Shown piece by piece: positions 29,946 to 39,302 of a stretch of DNA of 64,000 bases. The notes below the pieces were generated by a model. It was not told where the DNA came from, did no database searches, and saw only the letters and a list, made by a program, of their open reading frames with translations. Both the position numbers and the translations under genes were made by a program. Source of the DNA: Flavobacteriales bacterium. Lineage in GTDB: Bacteria > Bacteroidota > Bacteroidia > Flavobacteriales_F > PHOS-HE28. Numbering within the stretch: the stretch's first letter is position 1; every line of letters begins with the position of its first letter. Where the stretch lies: positions 248,001-312,000 of the forward strand of contig JADJCX010000002.1 in assembly GCA_016703005.1 (NCBI GenBank), given 5' to 3'.

Positions 29946-30595
29946 GGATGCACGTCTTGATCCCGCGCTGAAAGTAGCTGAGTTCCTGCTGCAGATAAAG
30001 GCGGTGAAGTTGAGCCCGAAGAAGCCCTTTACATGGGCCAGTGGGTGGAAGAGCCCGATCTATTGCGATAACCGCAAGACCCTTTCGTACCCGGCGGTGC
30101 GCACGTACATCAGGCAGCAGTTCGTGCAAGCGATCGAACACGAGTTCGGCCGCCCCGATATGATCGCGGGCGTGGCCACGGGCGGCATTGCGCACGGCGC
30201 GTTGGTGGCGCACGATATGGGCCTCCCATTCGTGTATGTGCGCAGCGGCGCCAAGGAGCACGGCATGAAGAACATGGTGGAAGGCGACCTGAGCACCGGC
30301 CGCAGCATCGTGGTGGTGGAGGATCTGGTGAGCACCGGCAAGAGCAGCCTCGCGGCGGTGACGGCCCTGCGCGAGGAAGGTTGCGAAGTGAAAGGCATGG
30401 CCAGCATTTTCACCTACGGCTTCGATGAGGCGCGCGTGGCCTTCGACAATGCCAAGGTGAAACTTCACTCCCCTCACCAACTACAGCATACTGCTGGACC
30501 AAGCCCTGCACAGCGGTTACATCACCGAGAAGGATCTGCTGCCGCTGAACGAGTGGCGCAAGGACCCGAGCACCTGGGGCAAGGTGGCTGCGTAA
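29944..30595 (+). CDS. pyrE: Orotate phosphoribosyltransferase (one frameshift)
   Basis: About 217 residues; converts orotate and PRPP to OMP in pyrimidine synthesis. Diagnostic parts are FTWASGWKSPIYCDNRKTLSYP, PDMIAGVATGGIAHGALVA and the PRPP loop IVVVEDLVSTGKSSLAAV. After AFDNAKV the frame changes at the run AAA (about 30469-30471). Removing one A restores NFTPLTNYSILLDQALHSGYITEKDLLPLNEWRKDPSTWGKVAA and the stop at 30593-30595, the expected C-terminus. Because the rest is intact, a sequencing indel is the simplest explanation. Confidence 0.92.
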
Positions 30596-30627
30596 TTGGT
30601 GTTGATCAGGTACTGCCCTGCACTGCT

Positions 30628-30724
30628 CTGTCATCCAGAGGCCATTCCGATGGCCGAAGGATCTCTCAGGAACGGGGCATTGGTGGAAGAGAGATCCCTC
30701 GTCGAAGACTCCTCGGGATGACAG
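30628..30724 (+). repeat. 97-bp dispersed palindromic intergenic element, copy 1
   Basis: The element starts CTGTCATCC, ends GGATGACAG and holds an inner inverted pair GGATCTCT/AGAGATCC, so it can fold into a long hairpin. A second copy of exactly 97 bp lies in opposite orientation at 34340-34436. A partial third copy of the right end (GAAGACTCCT.GGGATGACAG) follows at 30739-30759. It sits directly after pyrE and may also end transcription. It looks like a REP or MITE-type element. Confidence 0.8.
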
Positions 30725-30787
30725 ACTGGAATGAAGTGGAAGACTCCTAGGGATGACAGACGCAAACGAACTAAGCAACACGAACAG

Positions 30788-31189
30788 ATGACCCGCATCG
30801 AAAGCAAGCAAGTGGAAGTGTCGAAACCGGCAACGGACCTGTATGCCTTCCTGCAGGACATGAACAACTTCAAGCTGTTGCTGCCGCAGGACAAGATCAG
30901 CGATTGGCAGAGCGACGGTACATCGTGTTCGTTCAAGGTAGCGGGTGCAGCTACCATCGGCCTTATGCTCGATGGCGGTACACCGCCAAGTCTCATCAAA
31001 CTGAAAGCCACCGACCGTAGCCCGTTCCCCTTCACCCTCGATGTGCATTTGGTGGAAGAGAACGGCAAAACGAAAGCCTACCAAGTATTCGAAGCCGAGC
31101 TGAACACCTTCATCAAGATGATGGTGGAGAAGCCGCTGAAGAATCTCTTCGACCACATCGCCGATCGACTTGTCGCTGTGCACGGCTGA
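30788..31189 (+). CDS. SRPBCC-fold protein
   Basis: 133 residues from the ATG at 30788 (MTRIESKQVEVSKPATDLYAFLQDMNNFKLLLPQDKI). The pattern of an N-terminal strand, two short helices, a run of beta-strands and the long C-terminal helix (FEAELNTFIKMMVEKPLKNLFDHIADRL) fits the START/Bet v1-like (SRPBCC) fold, which binds hydrophobic ligands in a cavity. No specific ligand can be named. It has no signal peptide, so it is cytoplasmic. Confidence 0.75.
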   Translation: MTRIESKQVEVSKPATDLYAFLQDMNNFKLLLPQDKISDWQSDGTSCSFKVAGAATIGLMLDGGTPPSLIKLKATDRSPFPFTLDVHLVEENGKTKAYQVFEAELNTFIKMMVEKPLKNLFDHIADRLVAVHG

Positions 31190-31210
31190 GTGTTTTAAGT
31201 TGCAGCTCCT

Positions 31211-31750
31211 TTGCCCCTCTATCTCCAACCCGTACGCACGCTCTTCGCAGTGATCGCCGTGGCTGCACTGTCGGTTGCGCTTACCGGTTGCAGGAAGGAA
31301 GAAGTGAAGAGCCTTGAACCCGCGTTGGGTGAGGCGTTCCTGTTCTGTGAGGATAGTTGTCATGTGAGCCTGCCGAACGTGTTCACACCCACGGGCGATG
31401 GAATCAATGAGGTGTTCATGTTCGTCGGTCGGCACTTCACCCTTTCCGAATTGAAAGTGTTCGACATGGAAGGGACTGTCGTGTTCACCACGAACAGCCA
31501 GAGCAAGGCATGGGACGGCCGATATTCCATCCCCAACGCACCGGAGCCGGCCGCTGGCCGCTACATGTACCACTTGGCAGGTGTTACCAGCACCGGCACT
31601 GTGCTCGATGGCTACCGCCCGATCCAGCTCGTTACCGACCACTACTCGCCCTGCTTCAACGATTGCGTTGCACCCGTATACGGCGACCAGTTCGACCCGC
31701 GCCGCTGCGGTGTGGTGTATACCTCGAACGACCTCATCTGCTTGATGTAA
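31211..31750 (+). CDS. Lipoprotein with gliding-motility-associated (CHU_C) domain
   Basis: 179 residues from a TTG start just after the SRPBCC gene; the N-terminus is a lipoprotein signal (VALTGC, Cys27). Residues about 52-130 form a CHU_C-like domain: LPNVFTPTGDGINEVF...LKVFDMEGTVVFTTNSQSKAWDGR...GRYMYHL. In typical T9SS type B cargo this domain is the extreme C-terminus; here a Cys-containing tail of about 45 residues (YSPCFNDCVAPVYGDQFDPRRCG...DLICLM) follows and the protein is lipid-anchored. Function unknown. Confidence 0.8.
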   Translation: MPLYLQPVRTLFAVIAVAALSVALTGCRKEEVKSLEPALGEAFLFCEDSCHVSLPNVFTPTGDGINEVFMFVGRHFTLSELKVFDMEGTVVFTTNSQSKAWDGRYSIPNAPEPAAGRYMYHLAGVTSTGTVLDGYRPIQLVTDHYSPCFNDCVAPVYGDQFDPRRCGVVYTSNDLICLM

Positions 31751-31803
31751 GGCGGTTCGGTCCACGCACTGCGTTCCCGAATAGTTTCGCGCCCGATCCA
31801 CGC

Positions 31804-31823
31804 GATCAGGATATTTCCTGATC
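31804..31823. terminator. Small perfect hairpin before the ABC exporter gene
   Basis: GATCAGGA, four bases, TCCTGATC. An 8-bp stem in the gap between the CHU_C lipoprotein and the ABC transporter; it could end upstream transcription or act as an operator. Confidence 0.4.
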
Positions 31824-31855
31824 GACCAATTGTCTGACGTTCTGATCGCCTCCAC

Positions 31856-33673
31856 ATGGCCCGCGGCCGCTTCAAGGAACACGACGCCCCCAAGGCGAAA
31901 CTGAACAAGACCACGCTGCGCAAGGCGCTGCGCATCTTCCGCTACATGCGGCCCTACCGCTGGCACTTTGCTCTGGGCTTCGTCTTCCTCATCATCACCA
32001 GCTTGCTCAGCCTGGCGTTCCCTGTGCTTTTGGGCAAGCTCATGGATGCTGCGCCCAGCAGCGGAAGCTTCATGGACAGTGCCTTGGGTGACCTCACGGA
32101 CACGGCATCCATTGCCAAGCTGTTGGCCATCTCGTTCATCCTGCAAGCCTTGTTCGGTTTCGGGCGCATCTACCTCTTTGGTCATGTCAGCGAACATGCG
32201 CTTACGCAGTTGCGCAAGGACACCTACTCGCATTTGGTTCGCTTGCCCATGAGCTTCTTCGCGCAGCGCAGGGTTGGGGAATTGAACAGCCGCATTAGCG
32301 CCGATGTGGCCCTTCTGCAGGATCTCTTCACCACCGTGACCGCCGAGTTGGTGCGGCAGTCCATCATCATCGTGTTGGGCCTCATCATGCTGTTCCAACT
32401 GAGCCCGCAGCTCATGTTCACCATGGTGTCGGTGGTGCCGGTGGTGGCCGTGGCGGCGGTGTTCTTCGGTCGCTTCATCCAGAAGCTCAGCAAGCAGGTG
32501 CAGGACGGTATCGCGGACAGCGGTACCATCGTGGACGAAACCCTGCAAGGCATCCAGAACGTGAAGGCTTTCGCCAACGAAGCGTGGGAAGTGGTGCGCT
32601 ACGGAAAGAGCGTGGATGCCGCGCGCACGCTGGCGCTGAAGGGCGCGCGCTGGCGCGGTGCCTTCGTGTCGTTCATCATCCTGTGCATGTTCGGTGCCGT
32701 GGTGATGGTGGCGTACCGTGCGGTGGAACTGAAGAACACCGGCGCGATACAGCCCGGCGAGATCATCAGCTTCATCATGCTCACGGTGTTCATCGCGGCG
32801 GGTTTCGCCAGCATACCGGAGATGTTCGGCACGGTGCTGAAAGCCATCGGCGCTACGGAGCGTCTGCTCGATATACAGGAGGAGAAACCGGAGCCGGTGA
32901 GCCTGGACAAGTCACACGACGTGCTGAAGCTGAACGGCCGCATCGAATTCCGGGATGTGGGATTCCACTATGCCTCGCGCGAGGATGTGCCGGTGTTGAA
33001 GGGCGTGTCGTTCACTGCCGAACCCGGCGAGCGTGTGGCGCTGGTGGGACCGAGCGGCGCGGGCAAGAGCACCATTGCATCGCTGTTGCTGCGCTTCTAC
33101 ACGCCGAACGAAGGTCGCATTCTCATCGACAACAAGGACGCGCAGGACTATCCGCTCAGCGCCCTGCGCGATCGCATGGCCATCGTACCACAAGAAGTGT
33201 TGCTCTTCGGTGGAAGTATCCGCGAGAACATCGCTTATGGCAAGCCCGGTGCATCGCAGGACGATATCGAAGCAGCGGCGCGCAAAGCCAACGCGCACGA
33301 GTTCATCGAACGCTTCCCGGAACGGTACGATACCATCGTCGGCGAACGCGGCATACAGTTGAGCGGCGGCCAGCGACAGCGCATCGCCATTGCCCGCGCG
33401 GTACTGAAGGACCCGGCGATCCTGATCCTGGACGAAGCAACTAGCTCACTCGATACTGCCAGTGAGAAACTGGTGCAGGATGCCTTGGATCAGTTGATGC
33501 AAGGCCGCACCAGCTTCGTGATCGCTCACCGCCTCAGCACCGTGCGCAGTGCGGATCGCATCCTTGTGCTGGACAAGGGAATCGTTACCAGCAGCGGCAC
33601 GCACGACGAGTTGATGGCCGATACCGGTGGCCTTTACTACCACTTGAGCAAGACGCAGTTGGCGGAGGCGTAA
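31856..33673 (+). CDS. ABC exporter, fused membrane and ATPase domains (MsbA/TAP-type)
   Basis: 605 residues. A six-helix type IV ABC membrane domain covers about 30-330 (helices such as WHFALGFVFLIITSLLSLAFPVLLG). The ATPase domain covers about 355-600: Walker A GPSGAGKST near residue 395, Q-loop AIVPQEVLLFGG, signature LSGGQRQRIAIARA near 502, Walker B ILILDEATSSLD near 522, and H-loop FVIAHRLST. As a half-transporter it should work as a homodimer in the inner membrane and export a lipid or drug-like molecule; the substrate is not evident. It is convergent with rsmG with only 2 bp between the stop codons. Confidence 0.92.
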   Translation: MARGRFKEHDAPKAKLNKTTLRKALRIFRYMRPYRWHFALGFVFLIITSLLSLAFPVLLGKLMDAAPSSGSFMDSALGDLTDTASIAKLLAISFILQALFGFGRIYLFGHVSEHALTQLRKDTYSHLVRLPMSFFAQRRVGELNSRISADVALLQDLFTTVTAELVRQSIIIVLGLIMLFQLSPQLMFTMVSVVPVVAVAAVFFGRFIQKLSKQVQDGIADSGTIVDETLQGIQNVKAFANEAWEVVRYGKSVDAARTLALKGARWRGAFVSFIILCMFGAVVMVAYRAVELKNTGAIQPGEIISFIMLTVFIAAGFASIPEMFGTVLKAIGATERLLDIQEEKPEPVSLDKSHDVLKLNGRIEFRDVGFHYASREDVPVLKGVSFTAEPGERVALVGPSGAGKSTIASLLLRFYTPNEGRILIDNKDAQDYPLSALRDRMAIVPQEVLLFGGSIRENIAYGKPGASQDDIEAAARKANAHEFIERFPERYDTIVGERGIQLSGGQRQRIAIARAVLKDPAILILDEATSSLDTASEKLVQDALDQLMQGRTSFVIAHRLSTVRSADRILVLDKGIVTSSGTHDELMADTGGLYYHLSKTQLAEA

Positions 33674-33675
33674 GC

Positions 33676-34290
33676 CTATAGGTCGACTTCCACCACCTTC
33701 TTCGTCGCGAAGAACTCCTCGCTGAAGACCTCGCTCAACTCGTGCACGCGCACGTCTTGTTTCAGCGGCAGGATCTCGTCGGCCAACTCGCCGCCTTTTA
33801 AGTAAAGCAGTCTTCCACCGCCTTTCGGCACCAGGTGCTTCGTATCACGAATGAACTCCGGCAGCGTGGTCACTGCACGGCTTACGATCACCTCGTAACG
33901 GCCTCTGTGCTCGGTGCTGCGCACTTGCTCGGCGGTGGCGTTGGTAAGTCCCAAGCCTTCGATCACACCCTTCACCGCGGTGATCTTCTTACCGATGCCG
34001 TCGATCAGGTGGAAGGTGCACCGCGGAAACATGATCGCGAGCGGTACACCGGGGAAACCACCGCCCGTGCCCACATCCACCACGCGCGTGCCATCCGCTA
34101 ATGGCGCCACTGCAGCGATGCCCAATGAATGCAGCACGTGCCGCTCGTACAGGTGTACGATATCGTTGCGCGAAATGAGGTTCACCCGTGCGTTCCAGTC
34201 GCCGTACAACTCACCGAGCTTAGCGAACTGCCCCTGTTGCTCAGCAGACAGGTCGGGGAAGTACTTCGATAGGAGCGCGATGGGATCCAT
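33676..34290 (-). CDS. rsmG: 16S rRNA (guanine-527-N7)-methyltransferase
   Basis: 204 residues from the ATG at 34290 (MDPIALLSKYFPDLSAEQQGQFAKLGELYGDWNARVNLISRND). It has the GidB/RsmG N-terminus, the SAM-binding motif VVDVGTGGGFPGVPLAIMFP and the conserved ...YEVIVSRAVTTLPEFI. It methylates G527 of 16S rRNA. Usual length. An in-frame ATG at 34323 exists, but the family start is the one given. Confidence 0.93.
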   Translation of the reverse strand: MDPIALLSKYFPDLSAEQQGQFAKLGELYGDWNARVNLISRNDIVHLYERHVLHSLGIAAVAPLADGTRVVDVGTGGGFPGVPLAIMFPRCTFHLIDGIGKKITAVKGVIEGLGLTNATAEQVRSTEHRGRYEVIVSRAVTTLPEFIRDTKHLVPKGGGRLLYLKGGELADEILPLKQDVRVHELSEVFSEEFFATKKVVEVDL

Positions 34291-34339
34291 GTGAAGATCG
34301 TTGCTCAAGTGCGCATGAGGCAATTGATTTCTTCCTCCT

Positions 34340-34436
34340 CTGTCATCCCGAGGAGTCTTCGACGAGGGATCTCTCTTCCACGGCGGCCCCTTGCATGAGA
34401 GATCCTTCGTCCATCAGAATGGCCTCTGGATGACAG
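34340..34436 (-). repeat. 97-bp dispersed palindromic intergenic element, copy 2
   Basis: The reverse complement of this stretch matches the element at 30628-30724 along its whole length, except for the central loop. The CTGTCATCC/GGATGACAG ends and inner GGATCTCT/AGAGATCC arms are conserved. It lies between rsmG and the sigma factor gene. Confidence 0.8.
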
Positions 34437-34482
34437 AATGATGCAGGGCTCACCTCTCCACATCCCCGACATCTTCACCTCT

Positions 34483-35091
34483 TCAAATAGTATCCTTCTT
34501 ATTGTCCAGCACACCCATCAGGAACTCGCGGGCGCGGAACAGTTGCGCTTTCACAGTGCCGAGAGGTAGGTCCAGCTCGTCAGCGATCTCCTCGTAGCTG
34601 TACTCCTTGTAGTAGCGCAGCTCGATCAGCGTGCGGTAACGCGGTTTCAGTTTCTCCACCACCTCGCGCATCACTTCCACCTTCTGGTTCCTGATCGCCA
34701 CATCGGCCGGATCGGGACCGTGGCCACGCAGCTCGATCGTCATCTCGTCTCCATCGTCCGTGCCGAAGGGCTGGTCAATGGAGAGCATCTTCTTCTTCTG
34801 CTTACGGATCCAATCGATGCAGTTGTTCGACGCGATCTTGAAGAGCCAGGTACTGAAGGCGTAGTTCGGTGTGTACTGGTGCAACCGGTTGAAGGCCTTG
34901 CCGAACGCCTCGATGGTCAGATCCTCGGCGTCGTCCTTGTTGTTGATCATCTTCAACAACATGAAGTAGATGGAGTCGCGGTAGCGGCTCATCAGCTCGG
35001 CGTAAGCCTTCTGGTCCTTCTTCTCCACGGCGCGGCCAACGAGCACGAGATCGTACCGGGCCTTGTCACTGAGGTTCTCGCTTACTTCCAT
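34483..35091 (-). CDS. RNA polymerase sigma-70 family factor (ECF-like)
   Basis: 202 residues from the ATG at 35091 (MEVSENLSDKARYDLVLVGRAVEKKDQKAYAELMSRY). Region 2 reads DSIYFMLLKMINNKDDAEDLTIEAFGKAFNRLHQY...FSTWLFKIASNNCIDWIRK. Region 4 reads LKPRYRTLIELRYYKEYSYEEIADELDLPLGTVKAQLFRAREFL. This type is conserved across Flavobacteriales as a housekeeping-like ECF sigma. Its start lies 10 bp inside the 3' end of the glycosyltransferase gene, so the two are co-transcribed. No anti-sigma gene is adjacent. Confidence 0.9.
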   Translation of the reverse strand: MEVSENLSDKARYDLVLVGRAVEKKDQKAYAELMSRYRDSIYFMLLKMINNKDDAEDLTIEAFGKAFNRLHQYTPNYAFSTWLFKIASNNCIDWIRKQKKKMLSIDQPFGTDDGDEMTIELRGHGPDPADVAIRNQKVEVMREVVEKLKPRYRTLIELRYYKEYSYEEIADELDLPLGTVKAQLFRAREFLMGVLDNKKDTI

Positions 35092-36197
35092 CGGCGTGGT
35101 TTGATGATGAGCGTGCTGGTGTACAGCAGCGGGTCCAGGAACAGGAACAGCCATTCTAAAGGCAAGGTTAGCACGATGAGCAACGCCCCCGCTTTCAGGC
35201 GGTGCAACGCAAGGGCGACGACAGGATAGAAGAGGAACAACTGCACGGCCATGGCACCTGCGGCCCATGCCCACTCGCCGAGGATGCACAGCGCGGCGAA
35301 GCAGGCCCAGAAGAGAAGGCGCGCGCCCGGGAGAAGCATCAGCAACATCTGGTGACCGAAACGATAGTAGCGCGCCGTGGTGAAGTGCCTGCGCTTCCTG
35401 CGGATCCATGTGGCCAGGTCGGCCGTGGCCGCGGTGGTCATGAAGGAATCCTTGTCCGCCATCACCGATGTGTTGCGGGTGCGCGCCACGGCGTTGATGA
35501 ACAGGTCGTCATCGCCGCTCATCAGGTGGTCGTGACGGCGCGGGCCCCGCGCGTTGAAGAACAGGTCCTGCGTATAGCCGAGGTTGCGGCCAACGCCCAT
35601 GTACGGCAGCCCGGCCAGCGCGAAGCTGATGTACTGCATGGCCTTGGTGGTGCCGTCGTACCGCTCAAGCACGTTGGTCAAGCCTCCTGTGTGCTGGTAG
35701 GGGCTGTGGCCGATCACGATCTGGCGGCCTTCCTTGAAACCGGCGCACATCAGCGCCAACCAATCGCGACTGGTCGGAACGCAATCGGCATCGGTGAGCA
35801 CGATATGGCTGTGCTTCGCCGCGCGGATGCCCACGCCCAGGGCGATCTTCTTGCCGTAGCTGAACTTCTCGTCGGCCTGTATGTTCACCACGCGCAAGCG
35901 CTCGTACTTCGGCTTCAGCCAGTTGAGCACCTCCAGCGTATCGTCGTCGCTGCGATCGTTCACGATCACCACCTCGAAGTCGTTGTGGCGCTGCTCCATC
36001 AACATATCGATGAGGGCCTGCAGGTTGCGGGCCTCGTTGCGCGCGCAGATCACCACGCTCACCGGCTTATCGCGATCGGGGTGGGCCCATTGGGTGCGGA
36101 AGGCCAAACGGCTGAAGATGACAGCGTGGAAGAACAGCAGCACCACAACGGCACCGAGCAACACCCATAAAACGATCTGGACCAACGGCATAGGCAC
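35082..36197 (-). CDS. Membrane-bound family 2 glycosyltransferase
   Basis: 371 residues. There is an N-terminal membrane helix (VQIVLWVLLGAVVVLLFFHAVIF). The GT-A domain covers about 45-260: VSVVICARNEARNLQALIDML, VIVNDRSDDDT, the metal-binding DxD-type LTDADC, and the acceptor-side MSGDDDLFINAVA. Two or three C-terminal helices follow. The family adds sugars to lipids or polysaccharides; the acceptor is unknown. The ATG at 36191 is an equal start choice. It is co-transcribed with the downstream sigma factor. Confidence 0.9.
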   Translation of the reverse strand: MPMPLVQIVLWVLLGAVVVLLFFHAVIFSRLAFRTQWAHPDRDKPVSVVICARNEARNLQALIDMLMEQRHNDFEVVIVNDRSDDDTLEVLNWLKPKYERLRVVNIQADEKFSYGKKIALGVGIRAAKHSHIVLTDADCVPTSRDWLALMCAGFKEGRQIVIGHSPYQHTGGLTNVLERYDGTTKAMQYISFALAGLPYMGVGRNLGYTQDLFFNARGPRRHDHLMSGDDDLFINAVARTRNTSVMADKDSFMTTAATADLATWIRRKRRHFTTARYYRFGHQMLLMLLPGARLLFWACFAALCILGEWAWAAGAMAVQLFLFYPVVALALHRLKAGALLIVLTLPLEWLFLFLDPLLYTSTLIIKPRRWK

Positions 36198-36344
36198 GGC
36201 CGCGCAACCGCTGCGGCACTGCGGCGAAGCTACCGGGGGGTATTGCGCGCCGTGGACGCGCTAAACTCAGTTATGAACAGCGGCGGGGTGGATGAGATGC
36301 GCTGCGTGAAGAGGTAACCGAAAGAAGCCGACGCCATCGATCCA

Positions 36345-38486
36345 CTAACGCTTCATGAATCGTCCGGGCAAGCGATCACCCAAGCGCACATGATAGCTGC
36401 CCGCTTTCAGGGCCCTGCACATCCAGCACCGCCTGGGTACCGCTCACTACCGTGGCGAGCACCACACGACCGGTCACGTCCACCACTTCCAACAGCGCAC
36501 CCTGCTGCGGTTGGGCGAAAATGACCGTCAGTGCATCGCTCACCGGGTTCGGGCTCAACTGCATGTGGGTAAGCGCCACCTCCATTGTGGCCGTGTTATC
36601 GTCAACAGTGAAAACGGCCGCATTGGTGATCACCGGTTCATTGAAGTCGAAGTAGATATTGGCCGTGTTGCTCACCGAGGCGCCGAGCATCAGTGTATTC
36701 ACGGGCTTCATGCTGAACTTGACGAAGCCATGGCTCTCGGGCTCATTGGCATTGCTATCAGGTAGGTTGATGTTGTCGAACACCACGAACAGCACGCCGT
36801 TCTCCATGTACCATGTGTGCGCATGGCTTGCCGCTATCAGGTGCATGGTGTTCCATTGCAGATCGCTGCTCAGCGTATCGGTTATAACAACGCGCGTGGC
36901 TTGGTAAGTACCGGTGTTCTGGAAGCGAACGGTGTAGGTGACGCGCTCGCTTGCCGAGACTTCCGCGGGCGTGAGTTCAGTGGGGGAGACGGTCTTGTCG
37001 TTGGGGTCGTAGCCGTTGACGCCGTCAAGGTCAGTGTTGTCGTTCGGGCGTCGGGGCCAAAGGGCCCACCGTGGCGGTGTGGTAAATGTTGGTGCCAAGT
37101 GCGGTACCCACGGGGGTGCTCATCGTCACACTGATGTTGTGCTGTTCGCTGATAGCCATTTGCGTGAAGTTCCATGTTAGGGTATTGCCATTGATCACGT
37201 CCGGTGCTGGGACGCTGCTGATGAAGGCCATTGCGGCATCGTACGTGAACGTGACAGAGCCATCCTGAACTTGAGTGCCGGCGTTGGTGTAGGGCAAGTT
37301 GTACCAGACATCGAAACCCGGAACAGGTGGGACAATACTGGTCAGGTAAGACCAGGTCTGGACGTTGGGCTGAAGGGTAACTCGAAATCATTAAGCGTGC
37401 CACTCCATTCCATGCGGGGAACGCGGCGCTGTGCTGCGCGGGACTCACGGATTGCAAGTATGGATGATCGGGCGCACAGTTGATCACATAGGAGCCAACT
37501 GGGACCCCGATCGTGTACGATCCGTTCGGAAGGGAACCGGTCATCCAATTATCGGGCATGGTTGCCACACGGCCTTGCGAACGGAGGTTCGCCGAGTCCG
37601 CACCGTTGCCGTTCTGGTCGAGGTAACCTTTCCGCCAATGCCGTTGGTTCGGATCGACAGTGTTGGCAGGTTGCATAAGGGCACTTCGTTCGGCGTCAAG
37701 GGCGTCCCGGGGGGGGAACCGTCACCGCGCTCATCTCACTTTGAATTGGGTAGTGGTTGGTAGCGGCTGTAGCAACTCGGACCGCCCCTCAATTTCAATT
37801 CATTTAGGTCCGTGGGCCAATTTCCGAACACGAACGTGGGCATGCTTTGGAAACGAAGCCTCGGACATGATCCGGCAACTGTGGGATCGTCAAGAAGTGG
37901 CAGGTTCCAATAGCTCATTTTATAACCCACCAATCTGGGGGCCGGGTGTTTGGGTCAGGTTGTATAGGGCTGGAGCGATATCTCGTTTAGACAGTGTTTG
38001 GACAAGCGGCAGGGCGTCACGGGAGCCCTAAACGCCCCAGGGGCGTTGAGGAGGGTCATTCGCTCCGAAGGGTGCTCGTGTCGGACGTGGGAACCCCAAT
38101 GGGTCCACATTTGCGGGCGTGAGATCGCTGAGTCCGGCGGCGGGCGGGAGCACAGGGACATCGTAGATCTCGCCAAGCCTAAGGACTTCCAACGATGCCG
38201 GAAACTGCGGCATGAGAGAAATGGAGAAATCACTCCAGATCTCCAATTCGACGAGGTTCGCGGGAAATGACGCAACCGTTAGATCAATTGCGACACCGGT
38301 TTCATCATGGAGGAGATGCAGTTCTTCTAGGTTGGTGAGCGCCTCCACTCCTGTGATGTCCGCTGGCGACCAGTCGAAGAAGATCGTCAGTTCGTGGAGC
38401 GCCAACGCCCTGATGTACCATTCGCATCCAACGCCAGGATAACGCTGCGAGAATGCGCAATTCAGTCGGGCGAGGTGGGCCAGCAC
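36345..38486 (-). pseudogene. LRR / conserved-repeat / T9SS surface protein with several frameshifts
   Basis: Pieces in different minus-strand frames line up as one secreted protein. At 38486-38130 there are leucine-rich repeats (ITGVEALTNLEELHLLHD, FPANLVELEIWS, FPASLEVLRLGEIYDVPVLPP), with another LRR piece at 37930-37760 (LRFQSMPTFVFGNWPTDLNELKLRG). At 37670-37400 comes LDQNGNGADSANLRSQG...SYTIGVPVGSYVINCAPDHPYLQSVSPAQHSAAFP. At 37290-37030 comes FTYDAAMAFISSVPAPDVINGNTLTWNF. At 37020-36600 comes DPNDKTVSPTELTPAEVSASERVTYTVRFQNTGT...DFNEPVITNAAVF. At 36540-36360 comes the sorting domain LSPNPVSDALTVIF. Even the last codons need a frame change near 36407 (GGGCCC) to reach ALKAGSYHVRLGDRLPGRFMKR. 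Probably five or more indels. The 5' limit is unclear; no signal peptide was found. Confidence 0.65.
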
Positions 38487-38612
38487 AGAGGAGGGATACG
38501 TTGGTCTGGGCGGGAAAGGTGCGGGGAAGCTAACCGTGCAGGACGCCTTCGGTTACATGTCGCCCCAAGGCGGGGGCATTTCCTCTCCCCACACTTACCT
38601 CCTCGACACGGC

Positions 38613-39233
38613 TCACTCCAACGCCTCCAGTATCGCCTTCACGCTCATACGTTCTTTGTGGTCTTCCTCGAAGTGCAGGGCCTTGATGCGCCCATCGGTA
38701 CCGATGATGAAAGTGGCGGGCACCGGCAGGATGCCTTCCGTGTTGCCGTTCGCCTTGTCCACATTGTAGCCGACCAGCTTCAGTCGGCGGCGCCGTCCCT
38801 CGGGCTCCACGAAGGCGGTGCCGTAGGCGCACATGATGCGGTATCCTTCATCATGCACCACATGGAAGGTGGCGCCGCTCTTTTGTATGATCTCGTCAGC
38901 ACTCTCCGGTGTCTCGGGCGACACAGCGATCACCGTGGCGTTGCGATCAAGGAGCAGCTGCAGGCTGTCCTGCAACTGGCTCATGTGTTTGTTGCAATAG
39001 GGACACCACGAACCACGGTAGAACACCAACACCACCGGCCCGGTGGGCACCGCTGCGGGCACTACCACACTGTCGCCTTGGTGATCCTTCGTAGCAAAGA
39101 CCGGTGCCACATCGCCCACCTTCAAGCGGCCCAACTCGCCGCAATAGGCCTCCTTGGGTTTTTGTGCGTGCAGGTGCAGGACGCAACATGTGGAAACCAG
39201 CAATGAGAAGAGTGTTCGAAGGGTGGTGGACAT
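38613..39233 (-). CDS. AhpC/TSA-type peroxiredoxin-like protein, exported
   Basis: 206 residues from the ATG at 39233, starting with a signal peptide (MSTTLRTLFSLLVSTCCVLHLHAQ). A thioredoxin fold follows: VGDVAPVFATKDHQGDSVV, active site FYRGSWCPYCNKH with Cys77 and Cys80, DEIIQKSGATFHVVHD, and cis-Pro in VPATFIIGTDGRIKALHF. The CxxC active site with an AhpC-like body suits a periplasmic thiol oxidoreductase or peroxidase. It is divergent from tgt. Confidence 0.88.
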   Translation of the reverse strand: MSTTLRTLFSLLVSTCCVLHLHAQKPKEAYCGELGRLKVGDVAPVFATKDHQGDSVVVPAAVPTGPVVLVFYRGSWCPYCNKHMSQLQDSLQLLLDRNATVIAVSPETPESADEIIQKSGATFHVVHDEGYRIMCAYGTAFVEPEGRRRRLKLVGYNVDKANGNTEGILPVPATFIIGTDGRIKALHFEEDHKERMSVKAILEALE

Positions 39234-39302
39234 GGCACCAACGTACGTCATGTGCCGCACTGTGGATCGTCGTGCGCGTGACCATCGCATCTTCGCGCCC
39301 CG

